In this document: positions 30,005 through 39,320 of the stretch, in pieces | How positions within the stretch are numbered: position 1 is the stretch's first letter | How the letters are laid out: every line of letters begins with the position of its first letter | Source of the DNA: a virus | Reading direction: 5' to 3' (one strand) | Virus record (IMG/VR): IMGVR_UViG_3300022220_000008 | Coordinates: 1 to 43,957 of that record | Length of the DNA stretch: 43,957 nt | The notes under the pieces: model-generated | Database searches by the model: none | What the model saw: the letters and a program-made list of their open reading frames with translations, nothing else | What the model was told of the DNA's origin: nothing | Made by a program: the position numbers and the translations under genes

Positions 30005-32232
30005 TGCCAATCGATACGGGCGATGTTCGCCGGTCCGTCACGGGGCCTATGTCGGACGAGGAGTATCAAGGCATCATCACCGGCATGGTGGACGATGCCG
30101 TTGATTTCCATGATGACGAACTCAGCTCTAGCCGAGAGGAGGCGCTGAATTATCTGCGCGGCGAGACCGATGTTCCGCAGCCGGAGCCGGGTTTCTCGTC
30201 CGTGGTGTCCCGTGTGAGCGAAGACGAGCTCGACGGCTACATGACGCAGCTCATGAAGCTGTTCACGGGCGCGGGCACGCCGGTTGCGTTCCTGCCAAGC
30301 AGCGACAACGACCAGGAGCTAGCCAAGCAGCAGACCGATTACGCCAGCTATATCTATTCGATCAAGAATCCGGGGTATCGCAACACGTATGATACGTGCC
30401 GATCGGCCATCGGCTCGGCGGCGGTCGCCGGCATGAAGGTGGTTTGGTCAGAGGAAACAGAGGTTTGGCAGGAGAACTACACCAACCTTGGTCCTGAAGA
30501 GGTCGAGGAATTCGAGAGTGACCCGGCAGCCGAGATCGTCGAACGCGAGGATGTGACGGAAGAAGAGCAAATCCCGGTGCAACTGGAAGACGGCACCGAG
30601 ATCCGCGAGACGGTCACCCGAAGCTATACCAACCTAACCGTGAAGTGGAAGAAGCCCAAGAATGGCATCGTGATCGAGAATATCCCCGGCGAGGAGCTAC
30701 GGTTCGACCGCCGGGCCATCGACAGCGACAGCGCCCGCATCATCTTCCAGGACACCAGGCGCACCCGGTCCGATCTGATCGCGCTCGGCATGGACGACGA
30801 CTTTATCGATACGCACGGCGGCAGCGGCAGCGGTTCGGGTGAGGCAACTTCGCAGCAGGATCAGGAGAAGCGCGCTCGCACCGGCTTTGACCAGGACGCG
30901 GACAACGACCGAGATGGTGGCCGGGCGATGGACACCTATCGGTTGCTCGATATCTGGGCGCGTGTGGACAAGGACGGCGATGGGATTGCCGAGTGGCGGC
31001 ATTGCCTGGCGATTGGCGACCATGCGACGGTTTGGGAGCCATCGGACGAGATGGCGCATGATGTGCAGATCGCGTTGTTCATACCTTTCCTGGTCGAGAA
31101 CACCGCGGTAGGGCGCTCGCTCCACACCAAGACCAAGGATGTCGCGGACACGGAAACCTGCCTGATCCGCGGCATGGTCGACAATCTGAGCCAGTCGAAT
31201 TTTCCGAAACAAGTTGCTGTGGGTAGCCAGATCGAGAACTGGCCAGCGGCGATCACCAACCGGCGCTCCGTGGTCAACGCCAAGCGGCCGGGCGTGGTCG
31301 AGTACCTGAGCGTCCCCTATCTGGTCGATGGCGTGCTGAAGGGCCTGGAGTTCTTCAAGCAGATGACGGCTGGGCGCCTCGGGGTTTCCGACGCCGCACG
31401 CGGGCTCGACCCCGAGCATCTACAGTCGTCGAGTGACTTCGGCGTACGTGAGACGTTCTCGCTCGGTGCGTCCGGTCATGAGATGGTGGCGCGCAACCTG
31501 GCCGAGACCGGGTTCACCAAGGTTTTCCGCCTGATCATCAAGCTCAGCGCCCGCCACCAGACCGACATGGAAATCATTCGGCTACGCGGCAAGCTGGTGC
31601 CGATCAATCCCCGCCAATTCGACGCTGGGATGGACATGGAAGCCAAGGTCGGCATTGGCACGGGTCAGAAAGAGGCCCGGATGACCTCGCTGCTTATGAT
31701 CAAGTCGGTGCAGGAACAGGCGATCGCCAGCGATGGTGAGGATAATGCGATCTGCGATACCCAGATGTACGTCAACACCCTCGACGACATCCTGGAATTG
31801 CAGGACATCAAGGACGAAGGCCGGTACTTCAAGAGCCCGCCAGAGCAGCCTGAGCCGACGCCGGACCCGGCACAGGCGCAGATCGAGGCGGCGCAGGCCG
31901 AGGCTCAGACCAAGGCTCAAGCCGATCTGGCTAAGGCTCAGCTACAAGCGCAGGTTGATCTACGCAAAGCCCAGATCTCCGCACAATCTGATGAGCGTAA
32001 GGCGATCATCGACGCGCAGGCCAAGCTGGTGATCGCTCAGGCGCAGCTCGGACAAACGGCGGCAATTGATCAGGCTAAGCTTGAGCTTCAGGCGCGCAAG
32101 GATGCGATTGACGGCGCTTTACGGCAGCAGGAGCTTGATCGCGAGACGGCGCTTGAGCTCAGGGCGCAAAATATCGAGGCGACGTTGGATGGTGAGAAGA
32201 TCCGCCAGGCCCAACTGAGGAGGCCGAACTGA
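30004..32232 (+). CDS. P22-type portal protein, 742 aa
   Basis: The ATG at 30004 overlaps the previous stop. Size and sequence fit the large portal family of P22-like podoviruses: an N-terminal helical part (SSSREEALNYLRGETDVPQP), a clip/stem region (RNTYDTCRSAIGSAAVAGMK), WARVDKDGDGIAEWRH, then LFIPFLVENTAVGRSLHTKT. The long C-terminal barrel is a coil rich in A, Q and K (residues about 610-735), like the P22 portal barrel that reaches into the head. Twelve copies form the DNA entry ring. Confidence 0.87.
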   Translation: MPIDTGDVRRSVTGPMSDEEYQGIITGMVDDAVDFHDDELSSSREEALNYLRGETDVPQPEPGFSSVVSRVSEDELDGYMTQLMKLFTGAGTPVAFLPSSDNDQELAKQQTDYASYIYSIKNPGYRNTYDTCRSAIGSAAVAGMKVVWSEETEVWQENYTNLGPEEVEEFESDPAAEIVEREDVTEEEQIPVQLEDGTEIRETVTRSYTNLTVKWKKPKNGIVIENIPGEELRFDRRAIDSDSARIIFQDTRRTRSDLIALGMDDDFIDTHGGSGSGSGEATSQQDQEKRARTGFDQDADNDRDGGRAMDTYRLLDIWARVDKDGDGIAEWRHCLAIGDHATVWEPSDEMAHDVQIALFIPFLVENTAVGRSLHTKTKDVADTETCLIRGMVDNLSQSNFPKQVAVGSQIENWPAAITNRRSVVNAKRPGVVEYLSVPYLVDGVLKGLEFFKQMTAGRLGVSDAARGLDPEHLQSSSDFGVRETFSLGASGHEMVARNLAETGFTKVFRLIIKLSARHQTDMEIIRLRGKLVPINPRQFDAGMDMEAKVGIGTGQKEARMTSLLMIKSVQEQAIASDGEDNAICDTQMYVNTLDDILELQDIKDEGRYFKSPPEQPEPTPDPAQAQIEAAQAEAQTKAQADLAKAQLQAQVDLRKAQISAQSDERKAIIDAQAKLVIAQAQLGQTAAIDQAKLELQARKDAIDGALRQQELDRETALELRAQNIEATLDGEKIRQAQLRRPN

Positions 32233-32387
32233 TGCCTGTACCCAAAGGCCGCGGCAGGGTGCTCCGCACCCGGACTAAGAAGCTACCGGGCGATAAATTC
32301 GTTCGGATTGACGTGATGAGCAAGCCAGGACCACAAGGCGGGCGAACCGTTGCGGGGCCTGTTAGAAAAAAGAAGAGCGCCAAATGA
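32232..32387 (+). CDS. Small basic protein, 51 aa
   Basis: It overlaps the portal stop (TGATG) and the next start (ATGA). It is strongly basic (KGRGRVLRTRTKKLPGDKF then GPVRKKKSAK), so binding to DNA or acidic scaffold is plausible. No family is recognised. Confidence 0.65.
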   Translation: MPVPKGRGRVLRTRTKKLPGDKFVRIDVMSKPGPQGGRTVAGPVRKKKSAK

Positions 32388-32605
32388 GGGATTCAGAGCT
32401 CAACCGGGACCGGCTGCGGCAAATCGTTGAAGATCCGCACTTTCTGGAGGCCATCGCGCGCGTGAAGGCCGATTGCGTGAACAACTGGCGGACAACCACC
32501 GATGACCAGGCAGAGCTGCGTGAGAGCTACTATTATCTTGACCAAGCGGCCGACGAACTGGTGTCGAAGCTGACGAACTTGGCGCACGATCCAACGTCCC
32601 TGTGA
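32384..32605 (+). CDS. Hypothetical helical protein, 73 aa
   Basis: The start overlaps the basic protein's stop by ATGA. The sequence (DRLRQIVEDPHFLEAIARVK then ESYYYLDQAADELVSKLTNL) forms two or three soluble helices. Similar short proteins are frequent between portal and scaffold genes. The function is unknown. A promoter for the capsid genes follows. Confidence 0.65.
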   Translation: MRDSELNRDRLRQIVEDPHFLEAIARVKADCVNNWRTTTDDQAELRESYYYLDQAADELVSKLTNLAHDPTSL

Positions 32606-32612
32606 GCCATGT

Positions 32613-32641
32613 TTGACAACACACTGTATTAACAGTAATTT
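32613..32641 (+). promoter_or_regulatory. Capsid-gene promoter
   Basis: TTGACA at 32613-32618, 17 bases, TAATTT at 32636-32641 makes a near-consensus sigma70-type promoter. A start about seven bases downstream would fall near 32648, only two bases before the scaffold ATG, so the transcript would be almost leaderless. An alternative -10 (TATTAA at 32627-32632) has poor spacing. Confidence 0.65.
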
Positions 32642-32649
32642 CTCTGGTT

Positions 32650-33756
32650 ATGGCTCGATCGAGGAAAAGCACAGCGCAAACCGCGCCAGCCCCTCATCCC
32701 ATGGCGATACCGCCGCGGGACGGGCCAGCCTTTGCAGGTGAGGGAGCTCTCACCGACAGTCAGGCAGAAGACCAGCTCATGGCATTGCTGCCCGGTGACG
32801 AGCCGGACAACAGCGAGGCCGAGGGCGAACCAGCCGTCGAGACCGAGACCCTTGAGCCAGAAGATGACCAGGCCGAGGACAATCTAGGAACCGAGGCAAC
32901 TGCTTCCGACGACGATCTAATCATCGAAGATGACGGCGAGGACACCGAGCCCGTTGGCCCGGCTGTGTACGAAGTCCCGTGGGATGACGGCTCAGTTAGG
33001 CAGATGACGGCCGAGGAGATCCGGGCCGGCACCTTGATGCGTGCGGATTACGATCGGAAGCAAGCTGAGCGCGCGCGTGCTGAAGAGGCCGCCGCGCAAG
33101 CCAAGCAGTCTTTCGAGGCCAAAGGCACGGCGTTGGACGGCATGCTGGCTGAGTTGTCACGGTTGAAGGAAACCGGACTTCCGACGCCTCCAGCTCCTGA
33201 GCTCGCTCGGGATGATCCTGCCGAGTACATCGCGCGCAAGGCGGACTATGACGCCAAGATCGCGGTGGTGCAGCAGGCACAGCGGGAGGCTGACGCAGAA
33301 CGGGCACGCCAGCTAGACGATGCCAAGCGGGCAAATGCGGAGAAGCTGCTAGCGTCCATCCCTGAGTGGCAGGACGTGCAACGGCAGCAACAAGATCTCG
33401 CCGCGATCAACGCGATGGGTTCGAAGGCCGGGTATTGGACGCAAGAGGCGTTTAATCAAGGCATCTCCACGACGCCGCACTGGCAAATCGAGCTATGGCG
33501 CGATGCCATGCGCTACCGTGAGGCCGTCGCTCGCCAGAAGGGCAAGCAGAACGGCACCACGAAGCGTGTGGTCAAGGTCCAGCCCACCGTGAGATCTCAG
33601 GCCAGCCAGCCACAATCCGCACGCCCGCGCAAAGCCGAAGAAGCCGCTTGGAAACGGTTCCGGGACAATCCAGGCGGTGCTGGCCATGAAAATCTCGCAG
33701 TCGAGGCCTTGCTGGCTTCGGCCGAGAGGAAAGTGGGGTCACGCCGCCGCGGCTAG
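32650..33756 (+). CDS. Scaffold-type protein, 368 aa
   Basis: The N-terminal third is very acidic (DDQAEDNLGTEATASDDDLI). A DDGSVRQMTAEEIRAGTLMR segment follows, then a long charged coiled coil (KQAERARAEEAAAQAKQSFE and onward) and a basic C-terminus (KVGSRRRG). This acidic-coil-basic order, and its position between portal and capsid genes, fit an internal scaffold that directs head assembly and binds coat protein through its basic tail. No clear ribosome site precedes the ATG; an inner ATG at 32701 is possible. Confidence 0.8.
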   Translation: MARSRKSTAQTAPAPHPMAIPPRDGPAFAGEGALTDSQAEDQLMALLPGDEPDNSEAEGEPAVETETLEPEDDQAEDNLGTEATASDDDLIIEDDGEDTEPVGPAVYEVPWDDGSVRQMTAEEIRAGTLMRADYDRKQAERARAEEAAAQAKQSFEAKGTALDGMLAELSRLKETGLPTPPAPELARDDPAEYIARKADYDAKIAVVQQAQREADAERARQLDDAKRANAEKLLASIPEWQDVQRQQQDLAAINAMGSKAGYWTQEAFNQGISTTPHWQIELWRDAMRYREAVARQKGKQNGTTKRVVKVQPTVRSQASQPQSARPRKAEEAAWKRFRDNPGGAGHENLAVEALLASAERKVGSRRRG

Positions 33757-33770
33757 AAAGGGCTGCGGCA

Positions 33771-34766
33771 ATGGCTGCTATTACGAATACGTTGATCACC
33801 GATGTCATGACGGCGATCTTCGAAGACCTCGACGGCGTTATCCGAGACATCTCTCCGACCCAAACACCGATCTACTCCAATGGCCAGAAGGGCACGGCGA
33901 CCAATGCCGCGGCTCATGAGTGGCTGACGGACACCCTGCGCGCGCCGCGAAACGTGCCGCAGGCTGAAGGTAATGATACGGACTTCGAGGCGCTGACCCA
34001 GCCCACTCGCTTGGTCAATGTCTGTCAGATCGCAGATGACGAGGGCATTGTCTCGGGCACGGCTAATTCGGTCGACGCGGCACCGAGCTCTCAGCGCGAG
34101 ATCGTTCGGCAGACGATCAAGAAGGGCAAAGAGGTCAAGCGCGACGTAGAGACAATCATCGCGTGCAACTCGATCCGTTCGAACACCGACCCTCGCAATC
34201 TTAGCGGGCTCGTCACCTTCATGACCAACATCAGCATTGGAGCCACCGGTACGGCGCCAACGGGCGATGGGTCCGACGCCTTGGTCGAGGGCACTGCTCG
34301 CGCGTTCACGATCGAGCTGGTCGATACGGCCATGCAGCAGGCATACGTGGCAGGCGGCGAGCCATCGATGCTGGTGATGGACCCGCAAGCCAAGACCAAG
34401 TTCAGCAAGCTGAATTTTGCCGGGGGTGGCACTGACGTTGCTGCTTTGGAGGCTACCCGGACGGCGGTTGCGCCTGTGGGCTCGGTCGGCGCTGTATCGC
34501 GCTACATCAGCGACTTTGGCGATCTCGACGTTGTGCCCGACCGCTTCATCACCCCGGCGGACTTGACCGGCCTCTCCAACCAGATCGTGTTTATCCTCGA
34601 TAGTTCGATGTACGGGATCGATGCGTTGCCTGGCCGCTCGTTCATGTCCGAGCCTCTGGCCAAGACGGGTGATGCGAGCAAGTTCCTGACGCTGTGGGAA
34701 GGCACCCTGAAGGTCCACAATCAGGGCGCCCACGCCTGCATCGCCGACCTCGACACCACGCTCTAA
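33771..34766 (+). CDS. Major capsid protein, SU10-type (DUF5309-like), 331 aa
   Basis: The start motif ITNTLITDVMTAIFEDLDGV then IRDISPTQTPIYSNGQKGTA is typical of the SU10-type HK97-fold capsid family. Later blocks HEWLTDTLRAPRNVPQAEGN, VSGTANSVDAAPSSQREIVR, LVMDPQAKTKFSKLN and VPDRFITPADLTGLSNQIVF follow the same family. GGGCTGCGGCA precedes the ATG. It forms the icosahedral shell. Confidence 0.9.
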   Translation: MAAITNTLITDVMTAIFEDLDGVIRDISPTQTPIYSNGQKGTATNAAAHEWLTDTLRAPRNVPQAEGNDTDFEALTQPTRLVNVCQIADDEGIVSGTANSVDAAPSSQREIVRQTIKKGKEVKRDVETIIACNSIRSNTDPRNLSGLVTFMTNISIGATGTAPTGDGSDALVEGTARAFTIELVDTAMQQAYVAGGEPSMLVMDPQAKTKFSKLNFAGGGTDVAALEATRTAVAPVGSVGAVSRYISDFGDLDVVPDRFITPADLTGLSNQIVFILDSSMYGIDALPGRSFMSEPLAKTGDASKFLTLWEGTLKVHNQGAHACIADLDTTL

Positions 34767-34789
34767 TCAGCGGCTGGTGGGCCACTGAG

Positions 34790-35137
34790 ATGAGCTTGAT
34801 GTTTCTGGAGAGACTCCCGGATGGCCGGGAGCTCTATCTTTCCGTGGACGAGGCGGCGAACAAATTCGCCATCCTTGAAAAGGTGCCGGAGCGTCTACAG
34901 CAGGCGCTCAGGTCCGAAGCTGCGGAAGAGCGGCGCGCATACCGGCCGGGTTCCATGATCGGCAACACCCAGCGCCACATCATGCCGGCTGCCCAAATCC
35001 CGACATTCCTCATGGAGCAATGGGACCGGGAGATTGGGATGGACCGTTACGACAAGAAGGCGCGTGCCAAGTACCACCGGGCAAAGCTGAACTCGAATGA
35101 GTTCCGCGACATCCGAACCGGAGGCGGGCGCTTGTGA
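34790..35137 (+). CDS. Hypothetical head-completion-region protein, 115 aa
   Basis: The ATG at 34790 is preferred (GGTGGG upstream); ATG 34799 is possible. The sequence (MFLERLPDGRELYLSVDEAA, AILEKVPERLQQALRSEAAE, IPTFLMEQWDREIG) is mixed and soluble, with a basic C-terminus (KKARAKYHRAKLNSNEF). Between capsid and adaptor genes it may be a decoration or head-completion protein. It ends in an ATGA-like overlap. Confidence 0.65.
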   Translation: MSLMFLERLPDGRELYLSVDEAANKFAILEKVPERLQQALRSEAAEERRAYRPGSMIGNTQRHIMPAAQIPTFLMEQWDREIGMDRYDKKARAKYHRAKLNSNEFRDIRTGGGRL

Positions 35138-35769
35138 CCCTGGCGACCAAGGCAGAGCTGCGCGCCGATGTAGGCAACTGGTTGAACCGGGCGACTGACC
35201 CCGACTTCCTCGCCCGGTTCGACAGCTTCTTGACGCTCGCCGAGGCTGATTTCGGCACCAAGCTCAAATCCAAGGTGAACGAGAGGCGGCTCACGGCGCC
35301 GCTTAACGAGCGCTGGGAGAGCAACCCTGCTGGTGGGCAGGCGATCAAGTCTGTGTCGATCATCAGCGGTGATGCCTACCAGAGTGGCGGTCCTCTGGAC
35401 TTCCTGAGCTACCAGGATGCCATCGAGATCTATGGTGCTCAATCATCCGGCCAGGTGGCGGCCTACACCAAGGTTGGAACGCAGATCGGGTTCTTTCCGT
35501 TTGCATCGTCCGACCCGAGTTCGACGACGACGTTTGAGATCATCGCCTATGTGCGCCCTGATCCGCTCGTAGCGGAGGACAGCGACAACGAGATCCTGCT
35601 GACATATCCCGGCGTCTACCTCTGGGGCACGCTGCTCCAGACGGCGGACTATTACGGGCGCTCCGAGGACAAGACCAAGTGGGCAGAGAGCTACATAGCG
35701 GCGATCGCAGACGCCAATGGCGAGCAAGCCAGCTCGTTTAGCGATGTGATGCTGGTGAGGGCCGGCTGA
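35134..35769 (+). CDS. Tail adaptor (P22 gp4-like) protein, 211 aa
   Basis: GTG at 35134 starts in an overlap. The pattern of phage adaptor proteins is visible: an N-terminal helix with ELRADVGNWLNRATDPDFLA and FLTLAEADFGTKLKSK, a central strand part with INNER-like residues VGTQIGFFPFASSDPSSTTT and EIIAYVRPDPL, then the characteristic TYPGVYLWGTLLQTADYYG helix and a final helix. It would form the ring between portal and tail hub. Confidence 0.75.
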   Translation: MTLATKAELRADVGNWLNRATDPDFLARFDSFLTLAEADFGTKLKSKVNERRLTAPLNERWESNPAGGQAIKSVSIISGDAYQSGGPLDFLSYQDAIEIYGAQSSGQVAAYTKVGTQIGFFPFASSDPSSTTTFEIIAYVRPDPLVAEDSDNEILLTYPGVYLWGTLLQTADYYGRSEDKTKWAESYIAAIADANGEQASSFSDVMLVRAG

Positions 35770-36521
35770 TGCCTGGTGGGCGCTATCCTTGGGCTGTGCG
35801 GGCTGGCGGGCCGTTGCTGGGTGGCGGTTTAGTAGCCAAGGAACCCGACGAGTTACCAAATCTCGAATTTTGGTACGATGCCCAAGATCCAAACACGTTC
35901 GTCCTGGACGCAGGGCAGACTGTAACGACATGGCAGGACAAGTCCGGCAATGGGCGAGATTTAGGGCAAGCAACTCTTGCAAATAAGCCGGTACGTGGTT
36001 TGGATAGCGGTTTCAACAGTGTTTTGTTTGACGGCATTGATGATGTTGTGTTCAATCAGCCTTTGGCTGTGACAATATCTACAACGGCAGGAACAAGTTT
36101 CATTGTAGAAAGGGTTGTTGGGAATAGTGGTGAGATTTTCAGACTGCGAACATCTGGATTTCAAGAGGTAGCACAATCTTTATGTCGTACAGGACAAGTT
36201 AATGTTAGCTCTACCGCGAGCGTTGGAGACAATGCTTTAACATCGTTCTCGCGAGATACAACTGTTTTCCATTTCTATGATAGAGTTATTTCAAATGACG
36301 TTGATGCTGTTATTGAGGATGATCTAGGAAATACGAATACAGATGCTGATGTTGGGACAATTGTTAGTCCTATAAATCAAATTTATCTTGGCGGCGCCAA
36401 CACAACACCATTGCTGCCAAGTAATGTCCATGTTTTCGAATGGTTTGGATATTCAGACAGAAAGACACGAGCAGAGCTAGATCAACTTCGCCTGTACCTC
36501 CAAACAAAGTACGGACTTTAA
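35769..36521 (+). CDS. LamG/concanavalin-like virion protein, 250 aa
   Basis: LEFWYDAQDPNTFVLDAGQT, TTWQDKSGNGRDLGQA and NSVLFDGIDDVVFNQPL are the hallmark strings of LamG-like lectin domains found on phage tails and bacterial surface proteins. The last helix (TRAELDQLRLYLQTKYGL) is also common in this group. Carbohydrate binding on the host surface is likely. From about 35990 the DNA is AT-rich (25 of 60 G+C at 36061-36120, 23 of 60 at 36301-36360), suggesting transfer from another source. Confidence 0.75.
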   Translation: MPGGRYPWAVRAGGPLLGGGLVAKEPDELPNLEFWYDAQDPNTFVLDAGQTVTTWQDKSGNGRDLGQATLANKPVRGLDSGFNSVLFDGIDDVVFNQPLAVTISTTAGTSFIVERVVGNSGEIFRLRTSGFQEVAQSLCRTGQVNVSSTASVGDNALTSFSRDTTVFHFYDRVISNDVDAVIEDDLGNTNTDADVGTIVSPINQIYLGGANTTPLLPSNVHVFEWFGYSDRKTRAELDQLRLYLQTKYGL

Positions 36522-36528
36522 CAACGCG

Positions 36529-38019
36529 ATGGCTGAAAACCCCACACCGGTTGATTGCGGCGCTGTTGGTGACGGCACGCTTCACACTGTCGATGAATGG
36601 TTGGTTGGCGGTGATCTAGACCGAGGCTATAACGATCTAGCTGCAATTCAGGTCGACTATCCGTTCGTTACTGCTCTAACGGATTCCGTGGACTATGCAG
36701 GGATTCAGCAGTGCATTGATCTAGGTCAGCCGCAGATCTCGTTAGGGGATTTGACTTACCACGTCGGCACCAACACGATCATCTTTAGCGGGTTTTTTCG
36801 CAGTCTGACCGGCGGTGGGGCTCAACTCAGAACGCAAACAGATACGCTCATACTAGACGCCGACAATCTCGGAACGTCGGTAATCACGGGAATTCAGTTC
36901 GTCCATTTGCCGATTGTCCCGCCGGACGGCAACACCGCCACAGGCGTTAGGTTGTGCCGGAATGGCGGCGACAGCAACTCCATCGTTCGTTGTCAGTTCC
37001 TATCACTCGGGACCGCAACGGAGGTTTGGACGCACACTAACATCGTCGATCGATGCACGGTCCAGGATTGCGGGATCGGTGTCTATTTCCTCTGTGATCC
37101 AGCACTTGCTAATATCACGCCGAACAACTGCAATGTGGTCAATTCAAATATTCGTTTCTGCACTTACGGCATTAGGGTTAAACCAGACCAAAAAATCTTC
37201 TCGTTGTTTGTGACCAATAGCGACATTGAAGCTTGCACTGTAAATGAAATCTATGTCGAGCCAGGGAACGCATTCCTTTCGCATTTCATTCTTCAGGGAG
37301 TTTACCTAGAAACTTCGGTTGATCCGCACTCTCATATGCAGATTGAGGGCGCGTGTGACTTCCTGTCTGTCAACGAGTGTGAGATGTTGGCCAATGTTCC
37401 TATTGGATCACAGACGAACATTAGAGCCATCGATATTTTGGCTCCGTCAAATTGCATTCTGAACACGATGTCGACTACGTTTGACACCATACAACAAGCC
37501 ATTGTTCAAGCTTCGCCAAGAGATGTTCATCTGTTCTCTAATAGATACGCCGTCGTGACGACACCTATAAGCTTGCTTGATAGCTCTGCTCGGGTTTTTG
37601 CCATTTCCGATCCATCAAGTTTGGTTGACAACGCCTTGGTCGTCCTTCCATTGAAGGTCGAGAATGATGCGACTGACGCGGTAACGATCGAAGGTACATC
37701 GGCAGTTGGCGGCGGCGAACCTCAGAAGCAATTCGGCTTAGTCTATCGCGGGCAATTCAGCTCCACGCCTGGCCAGCGCACCGAATACGCCTCGATCCTT
37801 GCCGAAAAAGAGGACCAAACGGCGTTCGGTGGCCGGGCGGGCCTGGTATTCAAGACATCGATAGGCACGACCGGAGACCGTGAGGTTGCACGGATAACGC
37901 CAGATGGCGAAATCGAGATGTTGCTTGATGGCGCTGGTTTCATTCTGCGCTCGCCAGATGGAACACGCTATCGCACGACGGTTGATAATGCGGGTGTCCT
38001 TCAGACGGCGGCAGTGTAA
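36529..38019 (+). CDS. Beta-helix tail spike A, 496 aa
   Basis: DCGAVGDGTLHTVDEWL near the start is the usual entry to a pectate-lyase-like right-handed beta helix. Rungs follow with repeated short strands and asparagine turns (NCNVVNSNIRFCTYGIRV, LFVTNSDIEACTVNEIYVEP, FLSVNECEMLA). The C-terminal part (EVARITPDGEIEMLLDGAGF) may be the trimer-forming end. Such spikes bind and often cleave surface polysaccharide. It is mildly AT-enriched in the helix. The next gene starts on its stop (TAATGG). Confidence 0.8.
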   Translation: MAENPTPVDCGAVGDGTLHTVDEWLVGGDLDRGYNDLAAIQVDYPFVTALTDSVDYAGIQQCIDLGQPQISLGDLTYHVGTNTIIFSGFFRSLTGGGAQLRTQTDTLILDADNLGTSVITGIQFVHLPIVPPDGNTATGVRLCRNGGDSNSIVRCQFLSLGTATEVWTHTNIVDRCTVQDCGIGVYFLCDPALANITPNNCNVVNSNIRFCTYGIRVKPDQKIFSLFVTNSDIEACTVNEIYVEPGNAFLSHFILQGVYLETSVDPHSHMQIEGACDFLSVNECEMLANVPIGSQTNIRAIDILAPSNCILNTMSTTFDTIQQAIVQASPRDVHLFSNRYAVVTTPISLLDSSARVFAISDPSSLVDNALVVLPLKVENDATDAVTIEGTSAVGGGEPQKQFGLVYRGQFSSTPGQRTEYASILAEKEDQTAFGGRAGLVFKTSIGTTGDREVARITPDGEIEMLLDGAGFILRSPDGTRYRTTVDNAGVLQTAAV

Positions 38020-39320
38020 TGGCTGAAACAATCTACACCGACAAACAGCGGGGCGTGATCGCATACGCTACATCGGCCAAAGTGTCAGTCTCGATCGGCG
38101 GCGTTCAACTCTCCGATGACGTGCTCGGGATCAATTTTACCGGTTCTGTTGCTGGCACATTCGACACCGAGACCGGCATCGCGGAGATCCCGATCGCGCC
38201 AGGGGCTCAGATCGTCAATCAGTACGACATCGCTGGACGCCTTACCGCTGGTGTGGGGGTTCTAGAGAACTTCCAGGTTCTGGACCTGGACAACGATCTA
38301 ACGCCAAGCGATGTAACCCTGTTAGGCCAGCGCACCGGCGGCGGCACAGAGCTCGTCCGCGTGGATGTCGGCAACCTGCCTACCGGCGGCGGCGGCGAGG
38401 CCAATCTAGGGACCAACGTAGGCGTCGGTTTCGGCGTCTTCGAAGCCAAAATAGGCGTCACGCTCCGGTTCCATTCGATCAATCCCCTCGGCATCCTAGA
38501 GGGGGCTCTGAATGCGCAATCGATTGATCTGGACTTCAAGGACACGGCCAGCGGCAACATCGTTGGCCGCGTGCTGGGGGGATCTGGCAAGCCAACGTTT
38601 CTGATCCCATCAGAGAGCCAGAGCATTATCCTAGGCGACAACAACGGGCGGGATCTCGCGCAGCAATACCCCGACGCGCCGGCTCAGTTCACGACCGACT
38701 TTACTTTCAGCGAAGCGACCAGCGGCCGGCGGCTGATTCAGATCAACCCGAGCGGCACCACCGTCAAGATGACGCTGCCGGATGCGGCGACGATCACGGG
38801 GCAGGATGGCTGGCTCTGTGATGTCCGTGTGGCGTCGGGGGCATTTGCGTCCAGCGTCGATGTCGCGGTCACCGGGCAGATGGAGGCACAGAACGGTTAT
38901 GGCTCGTTCGATCCGAACCAGGATGAGCAGTTCTTCGGATTGAGCCAGGCAACCGCTATCTCAAATATCTACAGCCTGTATGTCAGGGGTGGGAAATACA
39001 ACTGGCAGGCGGGCTTCTTCAGGAACAACGCAGCCGACGATCTGACCTTTGACGGGCCGCTCCAGGTGGTCACGATCGCCGGGGCAGCGCCGACACTGAA
39101 CAACACCGACCATGCCGGCCGAATGGTCGAGTTCACCAATGCGGGCGCTGTGGTGGTCGCTGTAGGCGGCCTGAGCGGTATCGGAGAGGGCGTGGAGATC
39201 CACAAGCCGACCGTGGCGGGCGATGTGACGTTCACCGGGGGTGTGAATGCCCCGACGCTCACTGCTGGCAATGGCGGCCTGATCAGGGTCCGCTCAGATG
39301 GGGTCTATGTCGGCGTATGA
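38019..39320 (+). CDS. Tail fibre/spike-associated protein, 433 aa
   Basis: It is an all-beta, low-charge protein: an N-terminal module (RGVIAYATSAKVSVSIGGVQ, DDVLGINFTGSV), a glycine-rich hinge (NLPTGGGGEANLGTNVGVG), and a C-terminal half with GRRLIQINPSGTTVKMTLPD and ITGQDGWLCDVRVASG, a repeat style common in structural fibres. No enzymatic motif is visible. Position between spikes A and B suggests a tail component. Confidence 0.65.
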   Translation: MAETIYTDKQRGVIAYATSAKVSVSIGGVQLSDDVLGINFTGSVAGTFDTETGIAEIPIAPGAQIVNQYDIAGRLTAGVGVLENFQVLDLDNDLTPSDVTLLGQRTGGGTELVRVDVGNLPTGGGGEANLGTNVGVGFGVFEAKIGVTLRFHSINPLGILEGALNAQSIDLDFKDTASGNIVGRVLGGSGKPTFLIPSESQSIILGDNNGRDLAQQYPDAPAQFTTDFTFSEATSGRRLIQINPSGTTVKMTLPDAATITGQDGWLCDVRVASGAFASSVDVAVTGQMEAQNGYGSFDPNQDEQFFGLSQATAISNIYSLYVRGGKYNWQAGFFRNNAADDLTFDGPLQVVTIAGAAPTLNNTDHAGRMVEFTNAGAVVVAVGGLSGIGEGVEIHKPTVAGDVTFTGGVNAPTLTAGNGGLIRVRSDGVYVGV

